Shown here in pieces: positions 46,954 through 58,355 of a stretch of 64,000 nucleotides of DNA. Below the pieces are notes generated by a model. It was not told the DNA's origin, ran no database searches, and was given only the letters and a program-made list of their open reading frames with translations. The stretch lies in the NCBI GenBank assembly GCA_024699855.1, contig JAMPIQ010000002.1, forward strand, positions 558,001 to 622,000. The letters are read 5' to 3'. The first letter of the stretch is position 1, and each line of letters begins with the position of its first letter. This stretch comes from Aphelenchoides besseyi. Taxonomy: Eukaryota > Nematoda > Chromadorea > Rhabditida > Aphelenchoididae. Position numbers and translations under genes: made by a program.

Positions 46954-47957
46954 ATGAGTCCACAAATACTCCAACCGCCGGCTTTAGATGTCAAACGATT
47001 CTGTGGGATCTGCCGACAAACACGGTGTTCTGGAGGAGACTCGCGGTCACGTCTGCAGTTTCAAGGACTGCCAGTGCAATAAGGTCAGTGAGAGAATCAC
47101 GCAGAAACTAAGAACCCTAATTTCAGTGCGATCTAGTCAGAACCCGTCGACTGATCATGAGCCAGCAGATTCGACTTCGACGAGCCCAAGATCGCCGTTT
47201 CCAACGCACCAACGAGCCCACTCAAGCCGACGTCTTTCCGACCGGCGACAAGGAACTTTTTCTCGACGCCAAATCGATGTGCTACTTCTGTCAGAAGTGC
47301 AAGAACCACGAGATTCTCGTCTGGAAGAAGGTAACTTCAGAAAACCGCTCTTTCCATTACACGGCCATTTGCAGCAACACAAACGCCAATGTCCGTTCAC
47401 CAACTGTCCGTGCGAAAAGTGCGAACTCATCGAAACTCGACGTCGTTTGGATCAACACATTAAGAAGCGCAAGTATTCACCTATCGATGTGTCGCTTGAT
47501 AACGAACGAAGTGGCAGTCATTCAACCAAATCGTTTGGTCTTTGTAAGTTCATTTCCAATCACCTGACATTAAAAATCTTTCTTTTCAGCTTCTCCCGAT
47601 GAATCCGCGTCACCATACTCTCAAGTGGGAAACGAGAATCAGTTCACCACTCAAAGTCCACACTTCTCACCTCCAGTCTCCGATACAAATTCACAGGAAT
47701 CAATACAAACGGTCTGCATTCCCATCTATATTCCAGTTCTGACCAATTCAACCACCTCAATCGAAGCCACTCAGCTTTCAACTTCCGAGCTTCTTCAGCG
47801 CGCCGCCGCTCAACACTTTGCCGCCTCACAATTGTCATTTCTTCCCGATCAAACGTTTCATCTCGTCCCCGACTCCCAACCGAACGTTGATCCACTTCTA
47901 AATCAACTTCTCTGTAATCCCTATTTTGATATCAACAAACTCCTCTCTTACTCATAA
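46954..47957 (+). CDS. MAB-3-like transcription factor with two DM domains (left copy, frameshift in DM1)
   Basis: DM-domain proteins (Doublesex/MAB-3/DMRT) bind DNA through an intertwined zinc module and control sexual differentiation. Exons: 46954-47083, 47127-47330, 47375-47543, 47590-47957; introns 43, 44 and 46 nt. DM1: FCGIC, HGVLEETRGH, CSFKDCQCNK joined over intron 1 to CDLVRTRR. DM2: CQKCKNHEILVWKK joined over intron 2 to QHKRQCPFTNCPCEKC, then IETRRRLDQHIKKRK. The linker and tail are Ser/Gln/Pro-rich. Two DM domains in about 289 codons is the MAB-3 layout. The left copy has one extra A near 47014 (GACAAACACGG, against GACAACACGG on the right), breaking the frame in DM1. Its C-terminus (DPLLNQLLCNPYFDINKLLS) lies past the palindrome boundary and is unique; AATAAA follows near 47994. 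Confidence 0.88.
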
Positions 47958-49888
47958 CACTCTCTCATGATTTCAATGTCCGGTGAAATTTGTAAATAAA
48001 CTTAAATTTTCGACCTTAACTTTCCCAAACGGAATTCTTATCCGGACGTCACTTCAATCGTAACGTTTTGCGTCGACGTTTTTTGTTGCGCTCACAGCGC
48101 ACAAAAATAGACAGCAACCTTTTTGGGACGACAAGATTGGTCAACGGAAACTCGAAGCACAGAAATTGGAGTTGACCAAAATTTTCTTCTTCGGCGGCGT
48201 AATGAGTTTGAACGACGCGACGAAGTCGAAAGCAAACTTACGCAAAATCATCAAAAAAACCGTTTGATGCGATTTGTCGACCAACACACGTCCTTATCAG
48301 TCGAGAGGAGAGCGTACAAAAGTTCTGTCCAAATTTTTGTTTTCGATCGTCTTTCGCGTGTACGTTGGAAGACATTGGGAAACGAAAAGTGCAAAGTCGA
48401 GAGCGTATTTTGTGCGACGACGCCAAAAAACATAGCAAACATTTCAACTCCACATTGCAATTGGGTGAACATAAATGGAATGCGCCCCGACTACAAATAT
48501 CGCGACCACTTTCCCTCTCGACCTCTTCACGCGGATGTCTCGAAACCGCGACCAGTGATAAGAAGTGGGCGTTTCGGATTCGCGTGAAAGTGCGTCGATT
48601 CGAACTTTCTGAGCGCCGTATGATTTTGGACGAGAAAAACACCAATTTCTTGCTCATAACCGCCGAAAAATTGAAGTTGACGTGTTGCGTCCAATCGGAT
48701 TCGCATACAAAAAGGTTGTCCGCTTGTTGCTGCGGCGCCGATAATCACGGCTTTGCGTCCACTTGTTGTTGCGATTCGACGCTAATTTGCGAAATTGAAA
48801 GTGGCCAATAAATCGGATCCAACGCGAATTGTTTGCGAAACTTAAGTCCCGTTCCAGCGCATAACTCCGCGGATTTGCGTCCCAATCGGTTTCATTTAAA
48901 TTAGTTCGCGTGATCATGCGCCAAAAATGTCGGCGTTTAACCGCATTTGGACGTCGATCGTGTGCTAATGCCACGGATGATCACATCATCCGACCGGTCA
49001 ATTAGCTCGCTGATCTCTGAATACGCAGCTGCGCGCCTCCGTTGATGAAACTGCCCATTGATTTCAGTGATAAGATAATTTGAAGGCGTTAACGAATGTG
49101 GAGATCGGCACCTTCATTTCACAATCAACCTACGACGAGCATCAAAACTTCAAAGTTCAGAAACCAACTCGTTGAGATTTAGACAATTAAGATGAGAGAT
49201 GGAAAAGTTAAGTTCACAGACTGTGTATCAACAGAATTATTTCAATTGAAAAAGCACATCTCATCTTGGCAACTCCAAAATTCGCGTAGAACAATCTTCT
49301 GAACATAATCAAAGGATACAACCAACTCAGGACAAACTGTTTCAAAGAACTCTGTGCATTAACCATTCAAGTTGTTTGCTTCTTGATCGTCTAGAACCCC
49401 TTTGCAGATCGTCGGTGAAAAAGTTCAGAGGATTTAAATTCCAATCAGCGGAAGCGACTATCAACAGGAGACCAGCTGCCATCGCTTGTGTGTGTTCTCG
49501 GCGGCAACTCTTCAAATTTTGTTCGTATCATAAGCTATCAAATCGTTTTTATTGACGCAGATTTCAATTTCTGGTTTCTAACTGCACTCCAAACAACCGC
49601 AAAGCTGCTTTGGAATTTTCATTAAATTGAAATGATTCGTTCAGTGAACCGACACAACTCTGTTTTGATGCATATGTTTATTTGTGTGAACTCGTTCAAG
49701 GAATTTGAGAATCAACGGCAATGAGATTGAAAACGGAAAACACCGGCAAGAAAGTCAACTCGATGATCGAACTTTAACCCACGACCTCTAGCCACTTGCG
49801 CATATACGATCGTGTTGAAAACAAAATAGAAACGTCACTTTGTCGACGTGCTAGCAGTCGACTAGAAAAACGATGGGAATAAGCGGAT
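47958..49888. other. Single-copy palindrome spacer, coding-like plus-strand frames
   Basis: This is the centre between the two convergent DM genes. At 48090-48270 a plus frame reads FWDDKIGQRKLEAQKLELTK, then FFFGGVMSLNDATKSK, ending TGA. At 48123-48587 and 48365-48811 other plus frames of 154 and 148 codons overlap, the latter with Cys clusters (SACCCGADNH, ASTCCC) near its end. GC content and codon bias suggest a decayed or frame-broken gene; no domain is recognised. From 48975 to 49888 nothing is seen. Confidence 0.4.
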
Positions 49889-50885
49889 TTATGTTTGTTG
49901 AAAGTTTGCAAAGCCGTTGAGATGGTTGCAAACATTCTGGAAGAGTGAAGTCATTGGAGGTGCGGGATTGGGGACGAGATGAAACGTTTGATCGGGAAGA
50001 AATGACAATTGTGAGGCGGCAAAGTGTTGAGCGGCGGCGCGCTGAAGAAGCTCGGAAGTTGAAAGCTGAGTGGCTTCGATTGAGGTGGTTGAATTGGTCA
50101 GAACTGGAATATAGATGGGAATGCAGACCGTTTGTATTGATTCCTGTGAATTTGTATCGGAGACTGGAGGTGAGAAGTGTGGACTTTGAGTGGTGAACTG
50201 ATTCTCGTTTCCCACTTGAGAGTATGGTGACGCGGATTCATCGGGAGAAGCTGAAAAGAAAGATTTTTAATGTCAGGTGATTGGAAATGAACTTACAAAG
50301 ACCAAACGATTTGGTTGAATGACTGCCACTTCGTTCGTTATCAAGCGACACATCGATAGGTGAATACTTGCGCTTCTTAATGTGTTGATCCAAACGACGT
50401 CGAGTTTCGATGAGTTCGCACTTTTCGCACGGACAGTTGGTGAACGGACATTGGCGTTTGTGTTGCTGCAAATGGCCGTGTAATGGAAAGAGCGGTTTTC
50501 TGAAGTTACCTTCTTCCAGACGAGAATCTCGTGGTTCTTGCACTTCTGACAGAAGTAGCACATCGATTTGGCGTCGAGAAAAAGTTCCTTGTCGCCGGTC
50601 GGAAAGACGTCGGCTTGAGTGGGCTCGTTGGTGCGTTGGAAACGGCGATCTTGGGCTCGTCGAAGTCGAATCTGCTGGCTCATGATCAGTCGACGGGTTC
50701 TGACTAGATCGCACTGAAATTAGGGTTCTTAGTTTCTGCGTGATTCTCTCACTGACCTTATTGCACTGGCAGTCCTTGAAACTGCAGACGTGACCGCGAG
50801 TCTCCTCCAGAACACCGTGTTGTCGGCAGATCCCACAGAATCGTTTGACATCTAAAGCCGGCGGTTGGAGTATTTGTGGACTCAT
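49889..50885 (-). CDS. MAB-3-like transcription factor with two DM domains (right copy, open frame, different C-terminus)
   Basis: Exons: 50757-50885, 50510-50713, 50297-50465, 49889-50250; about 287 residues with no break. Both DM domains have their Cys/His sets. DM1 has only one residue between GH and the next Cys (GHVC), where typical DM domains have three, so DM1 is two residues short; DM2 has canonical spacing. The protein matches the left copy up to TFHLVP and then ends with MTSLFQNVCNHLNGFANFQQ from spacer-side sequence. It is transcribed towards the spacer and convergent with the left copy. No AATAAA is obvious just after the stop. Of the two copies this is the better candidate for function. 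Confidence 0.88.
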
Positions 50886-53800
50886 CGCCTACCTTTGGGA
50901 ACTCGTTTGCCCAGAGCAAAATATTTCTGACCTTCCATTTGAGCTGCAAATAGAAATGAGAACCGCATTTGGGAGTCACTCGGAAATTGCGACTCGAACG
51001 GGCGGAGTTTACCGTAGAAACTCCGCCCCGCAAATGTTGAAATCACGAGTTTGATGCCTGAAAGAGACCGTGTGGATAATTCGATTTAGAACAAGAAGGC
51101 ATTCGCTTCTGCACCGATTAAACGATTAGCTTAGTCTCAGAAAGTGGATCTGATCGACTGGAAGATATCAGTGATAACCCGCGGATTACTCTTCTGGTCT
51201 TGGTGTTCGGATTAACTGGTTGAAGAGAGATTGCATTCGATGATTACTGTACAGGTGAGGAAGTGGTCTCTATTTTCGGAGACTAAGGCAACAATTTCAT
51301 TACCGATTAATGTTTAGGGATCGGACTGTTGGCGTCGACAGGGTCCAAACAGATCAGAAACGTTGGAATGTTTTCGGGGGTGTCGAAGGTTGGTCAGAAG
51401 ACGCGGCAACTTGTAAACCACTAGTTCTTGGAGGGTAAGCACGATGTTCGACAACCAAACACCACGTTGATAAGCGAATTTATTTGCAGAGTAGTTTGTA
51501 CTCACATCCATTCGCGTTCGTTGAAATTCGGTGCTTAGGAACTAAACACCATCTACGATGTAGATAGTGTGCCTGTTAAGTACTCGGAATAATGTAAACT
51601 CATTAAGGAGTAATGAGCAGGTACAGGTGGTACTTTTCGAGGATAACTCGACAATCAAAATGGAGGATGACAACAAATGCGGTTGGTCTTGATGTTCGTT
51701 TGAGTTGAAAGGCACTCGAAGTGACAAAAAGATTTCCTGGAAGTCGGGACAAATGAGCACGCGTGAAGACCAGAGAGATCGAATTGGAGTAGTGGATAAG
51801 TCGGGGAATGTGCGCATTAAAATTGCAGCGAAATGAGTGGTGTTTGAACAGTGGGCCTGTTGATTTGCTTATTTCAACCACCGAGTTCGCGTGAACTCGT
51901 CAATCATCTCAAGAAGCGGGTAACAACGAGACCAACGAGGCCGATTCGGAAGCGCAGGTTAGAGCTCGGAACTCACGCATTCCGGTGGCTGGGAAGTGGT
52001 GTTTGAGCGTTGAAAGTGACTTTCAGTGTGTTAAAATAAAGCGAGTGACGCAGAGATTGCCGTGGGAATAGCAAGAGCTCTCGACTGATATTGCTCGTGG
52101 CTTGAAGGCGGCGGGATGCAAAAAACAGCTGAGTAACGCAAAAGAAGATGTCAATTGGTTCGCTTCTCGACTGCAATCAGTTGGAACGGCAAGAAGAGGG
52201 TTTGCATGTGGAGTTCGGGTTTTGCTTTGTGAGCGTGTTTGTCCTTGTGGGCGGAGTCTTCGGGACTCGAAAAGAAAGCAGGATGAGCAAAAAAGTGCAA
52301 ACTTTCCACGTGGCTCTTGAACTCTTTCGACACGTTTGAAAGAAGGGACTGTGGATATTGAACAAACCGATTAATACAAACAACAGCTGAAGATCGAGGA
52401 AGATGTTTCAAGAATCGCTTTCGAACGCTTGGACGTGGATGTCTTAAAGCTGGCTCATCGATCAAGATCACTGAATATTGAAGCTAGAAGAGAACAGCAA
52501 AGACGGTTCTTTGCTCGATCATTTGAAAAATCACTTGGAAGATCGGTTAAGAGATAAAACGACGTCAGCAGCCGCGATATCGAGACTGTAAGCGATAATT
52601 TCAACAAAAATACAACGCGCAGTTCAAGGACTATTAAACGACTTGTAGACTGAAAACTGAAACTACAGGCGACACGGTCGTCGAAAAAACTCTAAGCAAA
52701 CAGCGGATATACGACGAGTACCAGAAGGTTTCTGCTCGAGTGGTGGTAGTGATCGGAAAATCGAATTCGCCTACTTTCACGATCGGAACTTACGTCACTT
52801 TTTGGAGACGTTGCAACAACAATCAAAGAAGTTCAGTGACGTGATTAAAACAGAAAGATCACACACGTTCAGGTGACTGCATTCGGGTGCGTAAAAAGGT
52901 GATCGATTACCGTACAGTATTGGAGTGCTCGCACCGGGCGCGAATCACAGAACAACCTTTCACTGATCAGAATGGTTGTCCTCATGATGAAGTATTGCAA
53001 GTGACCAAAAGCTGCTCTTATGAAACCTTGATGGCGGCTGAGAACACCCACAAAAACACGTTCGTGGGTTGCAGGAAAAGATTAATAGGCGTGCAATGAC
53101 ATCGCTGAGATCATGACAACAAGCGCAAGAATGTCGGTCGAGGAGTCTATCCATCGAAATTGGAACGAAACTCTTCGACCGAACGTTGAAACCCGTCGAA
53201 TGTGGCAATCAGCTGTCGATTGACAATAATCGAGAGCCAAAGAGAACAGAGTTCAAAAGGGCAACTCGTAGATGAAACTCGACGAATTGGTTCGGAATGG
53301 TTGGTGGACGAATAATCAGTGACCGAGATCTCCGAGAAGGTCAATCGACTGAACATGGTAACGGCTACGGGCGAACGGTCGACGGACTTGTTCGTCTAGA
53401 ACAGCTCGATCCTCAGTGCTGCAAAGACAGGAGACTTGTAGTGTTCAAAACAACCCTTAAGATTCAGAAGCAAACAGAACCCACGACCCAAATTCCGAAA
53501 TGACATCATTGACGATGTTTATCACGAATTCCAACACCACGGGCTGATTGTCATCGGAAGAGCGCCGGAAAAGTGACGTCGAATCAGTTCGGAGGTCAAA
53601 ATGAATTTCAACTTGCGAAGATCAAAATCGGACCATCCGACGACAACTCAGGAATCAGCGGCGGGTTACAGAGAAAGTTCAGCATCAAACTTGAAAGCTC
53701 TCGGGTTTCGGTTGGCGAGCGGGTTCGAAATGTCACTTCTCTGTTCAACATCTCCGTGCTCAATACCGACAGCATGCCATCATTTGAAGGAGGAGGTCGA

Positions 53801-54445
53801 TGGTCTTCTTTGTTGTACGAGAATGTTTCTCATGATTAGAAGGGCTTTGGACTTGTGAGCCAGACTGTTCATTTCTAATTTCAAACGACTTAGCCACCTG
53901 GTTGTTCTCTGAAACGTCTTAACACGCGATTGTACTCCGCCAGAAATAGTTTCGACTAAACACTCAGATTTCCACAATCATCTCCGCTTATCCAACGGCC
54001 GGTCGAGTTCACTCGTTGTTGCTGTTTGGTCCTTAAAAGTCCACAGAGTTCGAAAAAGAAACCACAACTACTACAACGACGAGATTCGCTTACGAAGAGG
54101 ACTTTTCGAGCGTTTTGTTCGTTTGCTTATTTCCGCTGAGGGCCGTCAATTGGGACGATTAGTTGGTTTAATCAACGGCGCAAGAGACCGTTCATGACGC
54201 TATCGATTGTGGATCTCAAGGTCACTGGTGGTAATCTCATTTGACATGAACAAATGCCAATCCAATAAGCCGAACGACATTACGAGTTCGGGATTTTATT
54301 CGTACCCACAACCTCGTTAACCTTTTTATCGTCCTGATTGAAAATTCAATTCCGGTGACCTGCTTTTCAAAGCCACAATTGAATCTCGAACTATTTTCCA
54401 AGACCCGCAACTCGACCTTCATTTTGAGCTGATTATCGAACTCGG
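50886..54445. other. Right-arm mirror of 43392-46953, no clear gene
   Basis: Same content as the left arm, with small indels (for example one base near 53047 and three bases near 53914). Exon-like blocks are on the plus strand here. Confidence 0.35.
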
Positions 54446-54871
54446 ATGTCGAGCTCAAAAACCAATTCGTCATACGATCCTAACCGGGCCGCAATAGAAG
54501 ATCGCTTCAATAACCACTCTAATGCAGCACTACAATCCGTGCAACAAACCACCGACAAGAGATCCAGAGCATTGTTCAAGGAGTGGGTTCCAAGAAATTA
54601 GGTTCGTATTTGCATTGCAGCTGCTCGGTCAACGTCTGTTCCTTTAGCCACTCGGATTCTGCACATTGAAGTCAACCAAACAATCTTGTCAGCCGAATTG
54701 CATTTGCAACAGATTAGTAATGTTGATCTCAGGACCAAAACTATTGTCAACGTAGCAGATAATCTCCGATGTAACAAAAGAGAGCCTCCGGAAGAGATGA
54801 ACATGAGTTTGTTCGAAGACGTTTTTGAGCTTCTAATCATCAGAAGTAGTGCACGTAAGATTGACACGTGA
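54446..54871 (+). other. Possible gene with an internal TAG (right arm)
   Basis: Mirror of 42966-43391 with the same start, same TAG (54599-54601) and same end. No difference noted. Confidence 0.35.
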
Positions 54872-55244
54872 ATTCAAAGTGTCGAATTGGAACGACAACT
54901 GTGCATTGGAACTGCTTACTCGGGATTCCAGTTTTGAATGACAGCTAATTTTTTGCAAAACGAGTGGGTTACATTTTTAACTCGTCATTCCGTGCAGTCA
55001 AGAAGTCAAAAAATTAATCGGATCTAAAAAAAGTGATCTGTTTACAGACGTCGAACAAGTAATTAGAAATCATTTCGTTTGTTAATGTCACTGCAATTCA
55101 CTTGCAATTCTATGATTTGACACATTCTAAACAGAACGTATAAGTTTACTACCACGGAGTGGACTGATAGTCGCAAATCAAGCACACCTAAAAGACCTCG
55201 AAATCACGTAATCGAAACATTAAACCCAATAAACAAAATTAACA
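54872..55244. other. Right-arm gap between the unknown frame and the LINE fragment
   Basis: AT-rich, no gene. Mirrors 42593-42965. The 5' truncation point of the LINE lies at its right end; no target duplication could be identified by eye. Confidence 0.4.
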
Positions 55245-56849
55245 GTGAATCTGACTAATTTTAGGATCGACATGGAGAATCGATGTCTCAAATTCTACAG
55301 CACCTTGTTCGTCTCCAAGCGACAGGTGCCGTTGATACGAGACCATAGGGCGCCAATGAAAGTCCCTCCGATTCTACCGTCCGAAGTCGAGGCGGCAATC
55401 CGAAGCTCCAAAAACGACAAAGCGCCGGGACCCGATGGAATCACCAACGAAATCCTGAAAGCGGGAACCTACGAGCTCTTCAAGGCGATAGCGGCGCTTT
55501 TCGACCAATGCTTGCGCGTGGAAGACGTCCCCGCCGGATGGAAAACGTCGAGGACCGTCATCGTCCCCAAGAAAGGGGACCGCAAAGACCTGAAGAATTA
55601 CCGCCCAATTTCCCTCCTGCCCGTTCTCTAAAAAGTCTTCATCAAGATCATTCTCAACAGGATCACCAATCAACTAGACGAGCAACAGCCAAGGGAGCAA
55701 GCGGGTTTCAGGAGAGGCTACTCCACAACCGACCATCTCCAAGCCGTCAATCAAGTGTTGGAGCGCGCTCGCGAGTTCAAGATGTCCGTCTGCATGGTCT
55801 TCGTCGATTACGAGAAGGCCTTCGACTCCATCGAGATTAACGCAGTCACCAACGCGCTGATCAACCAAGGAGTCGACAGCAAGTACGCACGGATGCTCCA
55901 CAACATCAACACCGGCTGCAGCACCACTATCGAGCTGTTCTACAACCCCATCAACATCCCAGTCGGTCGAGGAGTACGCCAGGGTGACACCATATCGCCG
56001 AAGCTCTTCACCGCCGCTCTGGAAGACGTCTTCAGGACACTTGACTGGGAGGATAACGGCATCATGATCGATGGAGAACGCCTGAGTCACTTACGATTTG
56101 CCGACGACATCATCATCTTCGGGAACACCGCCGAAGAAGCTGCCTCCATGCTACAGCAGTTGAACGACGCAAACGACAAGGTCGGGCTTCGCATCAACAG
56201 AAACAAGACCAAGGCCATGAAGACCGAGCAGTGCCAGCGCGCGCCTATCCTCCTGGAAGACGAGCTGATCGAATTCGTCGAGAAGTATGTCTACCTGGGC
56301 CAGCAGATCACCGATGACCACAAAATTGACGGAGAGATCCAACGAAGACGATCTGCAGCCTGGTTTAGCTTCAAGAACATCCAGGAATTCCTGAACGAAG
56401 TCAGCGACCCCGCGATCCGAGCCCACCTGTTTAACTCCACGATTCTCCCCGCTCTCAACTACGGAAGCGAGACATGGACACTCCGTCAAACTGACGCGAG
56501 GAAGCTCCAAAAAACTCAGCGGGCAATGGAACGCAGGATCCTGGGAGTCCGCCTCACCGACAAGGTCAAGTCCGAAAGACTCCGTCAGAAGACCAAGTTT
56601 AGAGACGCCGCCCAAGACGCTCGACAACGAAAGCTCCGATGGGCTGGACACGTAGCAAGACGGCAGGACAACAGGTGGACGACAAGAACGACATTCTGGT
56701 GGCCTTACAACCTGAAGCGACCTCTCGGACGACCACACTACCGATGGAGAAGAGAAGTGGAAGAAGCTCTTGGCCCGAAATGGCACCAAACTGCCAGGAA
56801 CCGCGAGGAATACAGAAGGCGGCTCAATGACCTGCACCACAAAGCATGA
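55245..56849 (+). pseudogene. LINE (RTE-like) RT fragment (right arm)
   Basis: Mirror copy with the same 5' truncation and the same in-frame TAA (about 55629-55631). The C-terminus is open to its natural end (RRRLNDLHHKA) here, without the one-base shift seen in the left arm. Confidence 0.85.
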
Positions 56850-58355
56850 ATCGGGTCTTATTGTATTGTATTGACTAATTTCTGTGGTCCTTGAATGTTA
56901 TATAAAACAATAAAGAAATCAGAAATGTCAATTGGAGTGTTGAGCTTTTGTTTGTTTACTTCAATTGATTCAATAAGCATGCCTCCAAAACTTGTTCTTT
57001 TAATTCTCGCTTTTGTTAAAGCCTTTGCATCAACGCGCTGTTCAAATGCGTTGGTTGATCGACTCTACTGTGTGTTTTGTTATTAATTTTGGGAATGCCT
57101 ACGGTAACAATGCGTGCATCACAAGACTTGTAAATAACTGTCAATGGATTGTGAGTTTAATGTTAACAGAAACGCAAAATGGAATATTTTAGCAATTTGA
57201 TCGGTTGCACGAACACATAAATCTCAGCTAAATGGTCGAAACTTGGCGGCCAATGTTTTTATCCAAAGCTCAAAAATGCGTATGCGAAGTGATTCTTAAT
57301 TGAAAACACTTAATCAAATAAAGATACAATCTCACTTTTACCGACTTTTATACAGTTCGAATTGAGAATAGAGGGAATGAAGAAGACGGATATGAGTTAA
57401 AAATTGGCATCCAATAAGTTAACTCACTTCCGAATACCATATTTCAGATGATCTTAAAATGAAGAAATTCTACAAGTTTTCATTGATTCAAACGGAAAAC
57501 TCCAACGAAATAAAGAGGAATTGGTTGCATGTTGAGAAAAACGATTTCACAACCACATCGACGAGAAGTTGGTTTGGATCAAAGTTCGTTTACAAGATGA
57601 AAACTCTTCTGTTGCACGTACTTCTAATACTTATGTTTGGAGACGTTTGTTGTTTGCAAAAATGTTCATTTTTGGTTTTCGGAATAAAACGGACCTTTGG
57701 TAGTATATCCAGAAAACTCTTCCACCACGTTGTTGTTCATCACTGAAGCAACGTCCATTGCTTCTAACGATTTAGTTAGTGCGCCAGCCACTAGAAAGTT
57801 CCAATTCGATGATAACTACAAGCCGATTTTTAGCTTCTTAATCTCGACGATTCCTGCACGCCGCTGAGGCTGGAACTTCGGCATTAATACAACGTTCTTC
57901 AGTAAATTTGTGAAGTTGGGTTTGACCGTTGAGCCTCTTATACACATGACAATTGAAATCATGTACCATTAACCTCATGTTAATCAGTTCGCAAAAGATC
58001 GAATTTGCAAGCATCATTTCTCGGTTATTGAATGATAAGAGTTGATAAACTCAGCGTGTAAGTTATTCTAAGATTAAGACAATGTTGAATTATCAATGGA
58101 GAGCAATCTCTTACTACCCTATGATTTATGATCTAGAACGTTTATTCTCGCGTTACCACAATCAGTCAGATCGAGTATCGATTAAAAAAGGAAGTGCTTC
58201 ACCAATTAAAAAGCCAACTACTGAATGAGCTTTAAGATTTGTTCTCACAACAAAGAATCTAAATTCGAAAAACTTTGTATTCAACTCTTCAAAAAGTGGA
58301 TTTTCTCAAAGAGACTTGAATGTTTTTATACGAAGCTTATACGTCCTGCTGTCGA
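56850..58355. other. Right-arm mirror of 39479-40939
   Basis: Contains the plus-strand counterparts of the two small signal-peptide-like frames (56895-57086 and 57459-57746). Nothing else is recognised. Confidence 0.3.

Larger units (their letters stand above)
34270..47870 (+). repeat. Left arm of a giant inverted repeat (palindrome)
   Basis: About 13.6 kb that reappears in reverse complement at 49970-63559. Paired coordinates add to 97829-97840 all along, so the arms are collinear and differ by only about ten net bases. The outer boundary is at CGTGGC (34270), beyond which the flanks differ. The inner boundary is at CTCGTCCCC (47870), inside the last exon of a DM-domain gene. Differences seen are mainly one-base indels, plus a 5-bp difference near 37922 and a 3-bp difference near 43921. 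Confidence 0.95.

Noticed and set aside
48238..48974. Minus-strand frames in the palindrome spacer as genes
   Set aside because: They overlap better-looking plus-strand frames, show no domain and look like antisense shadows.
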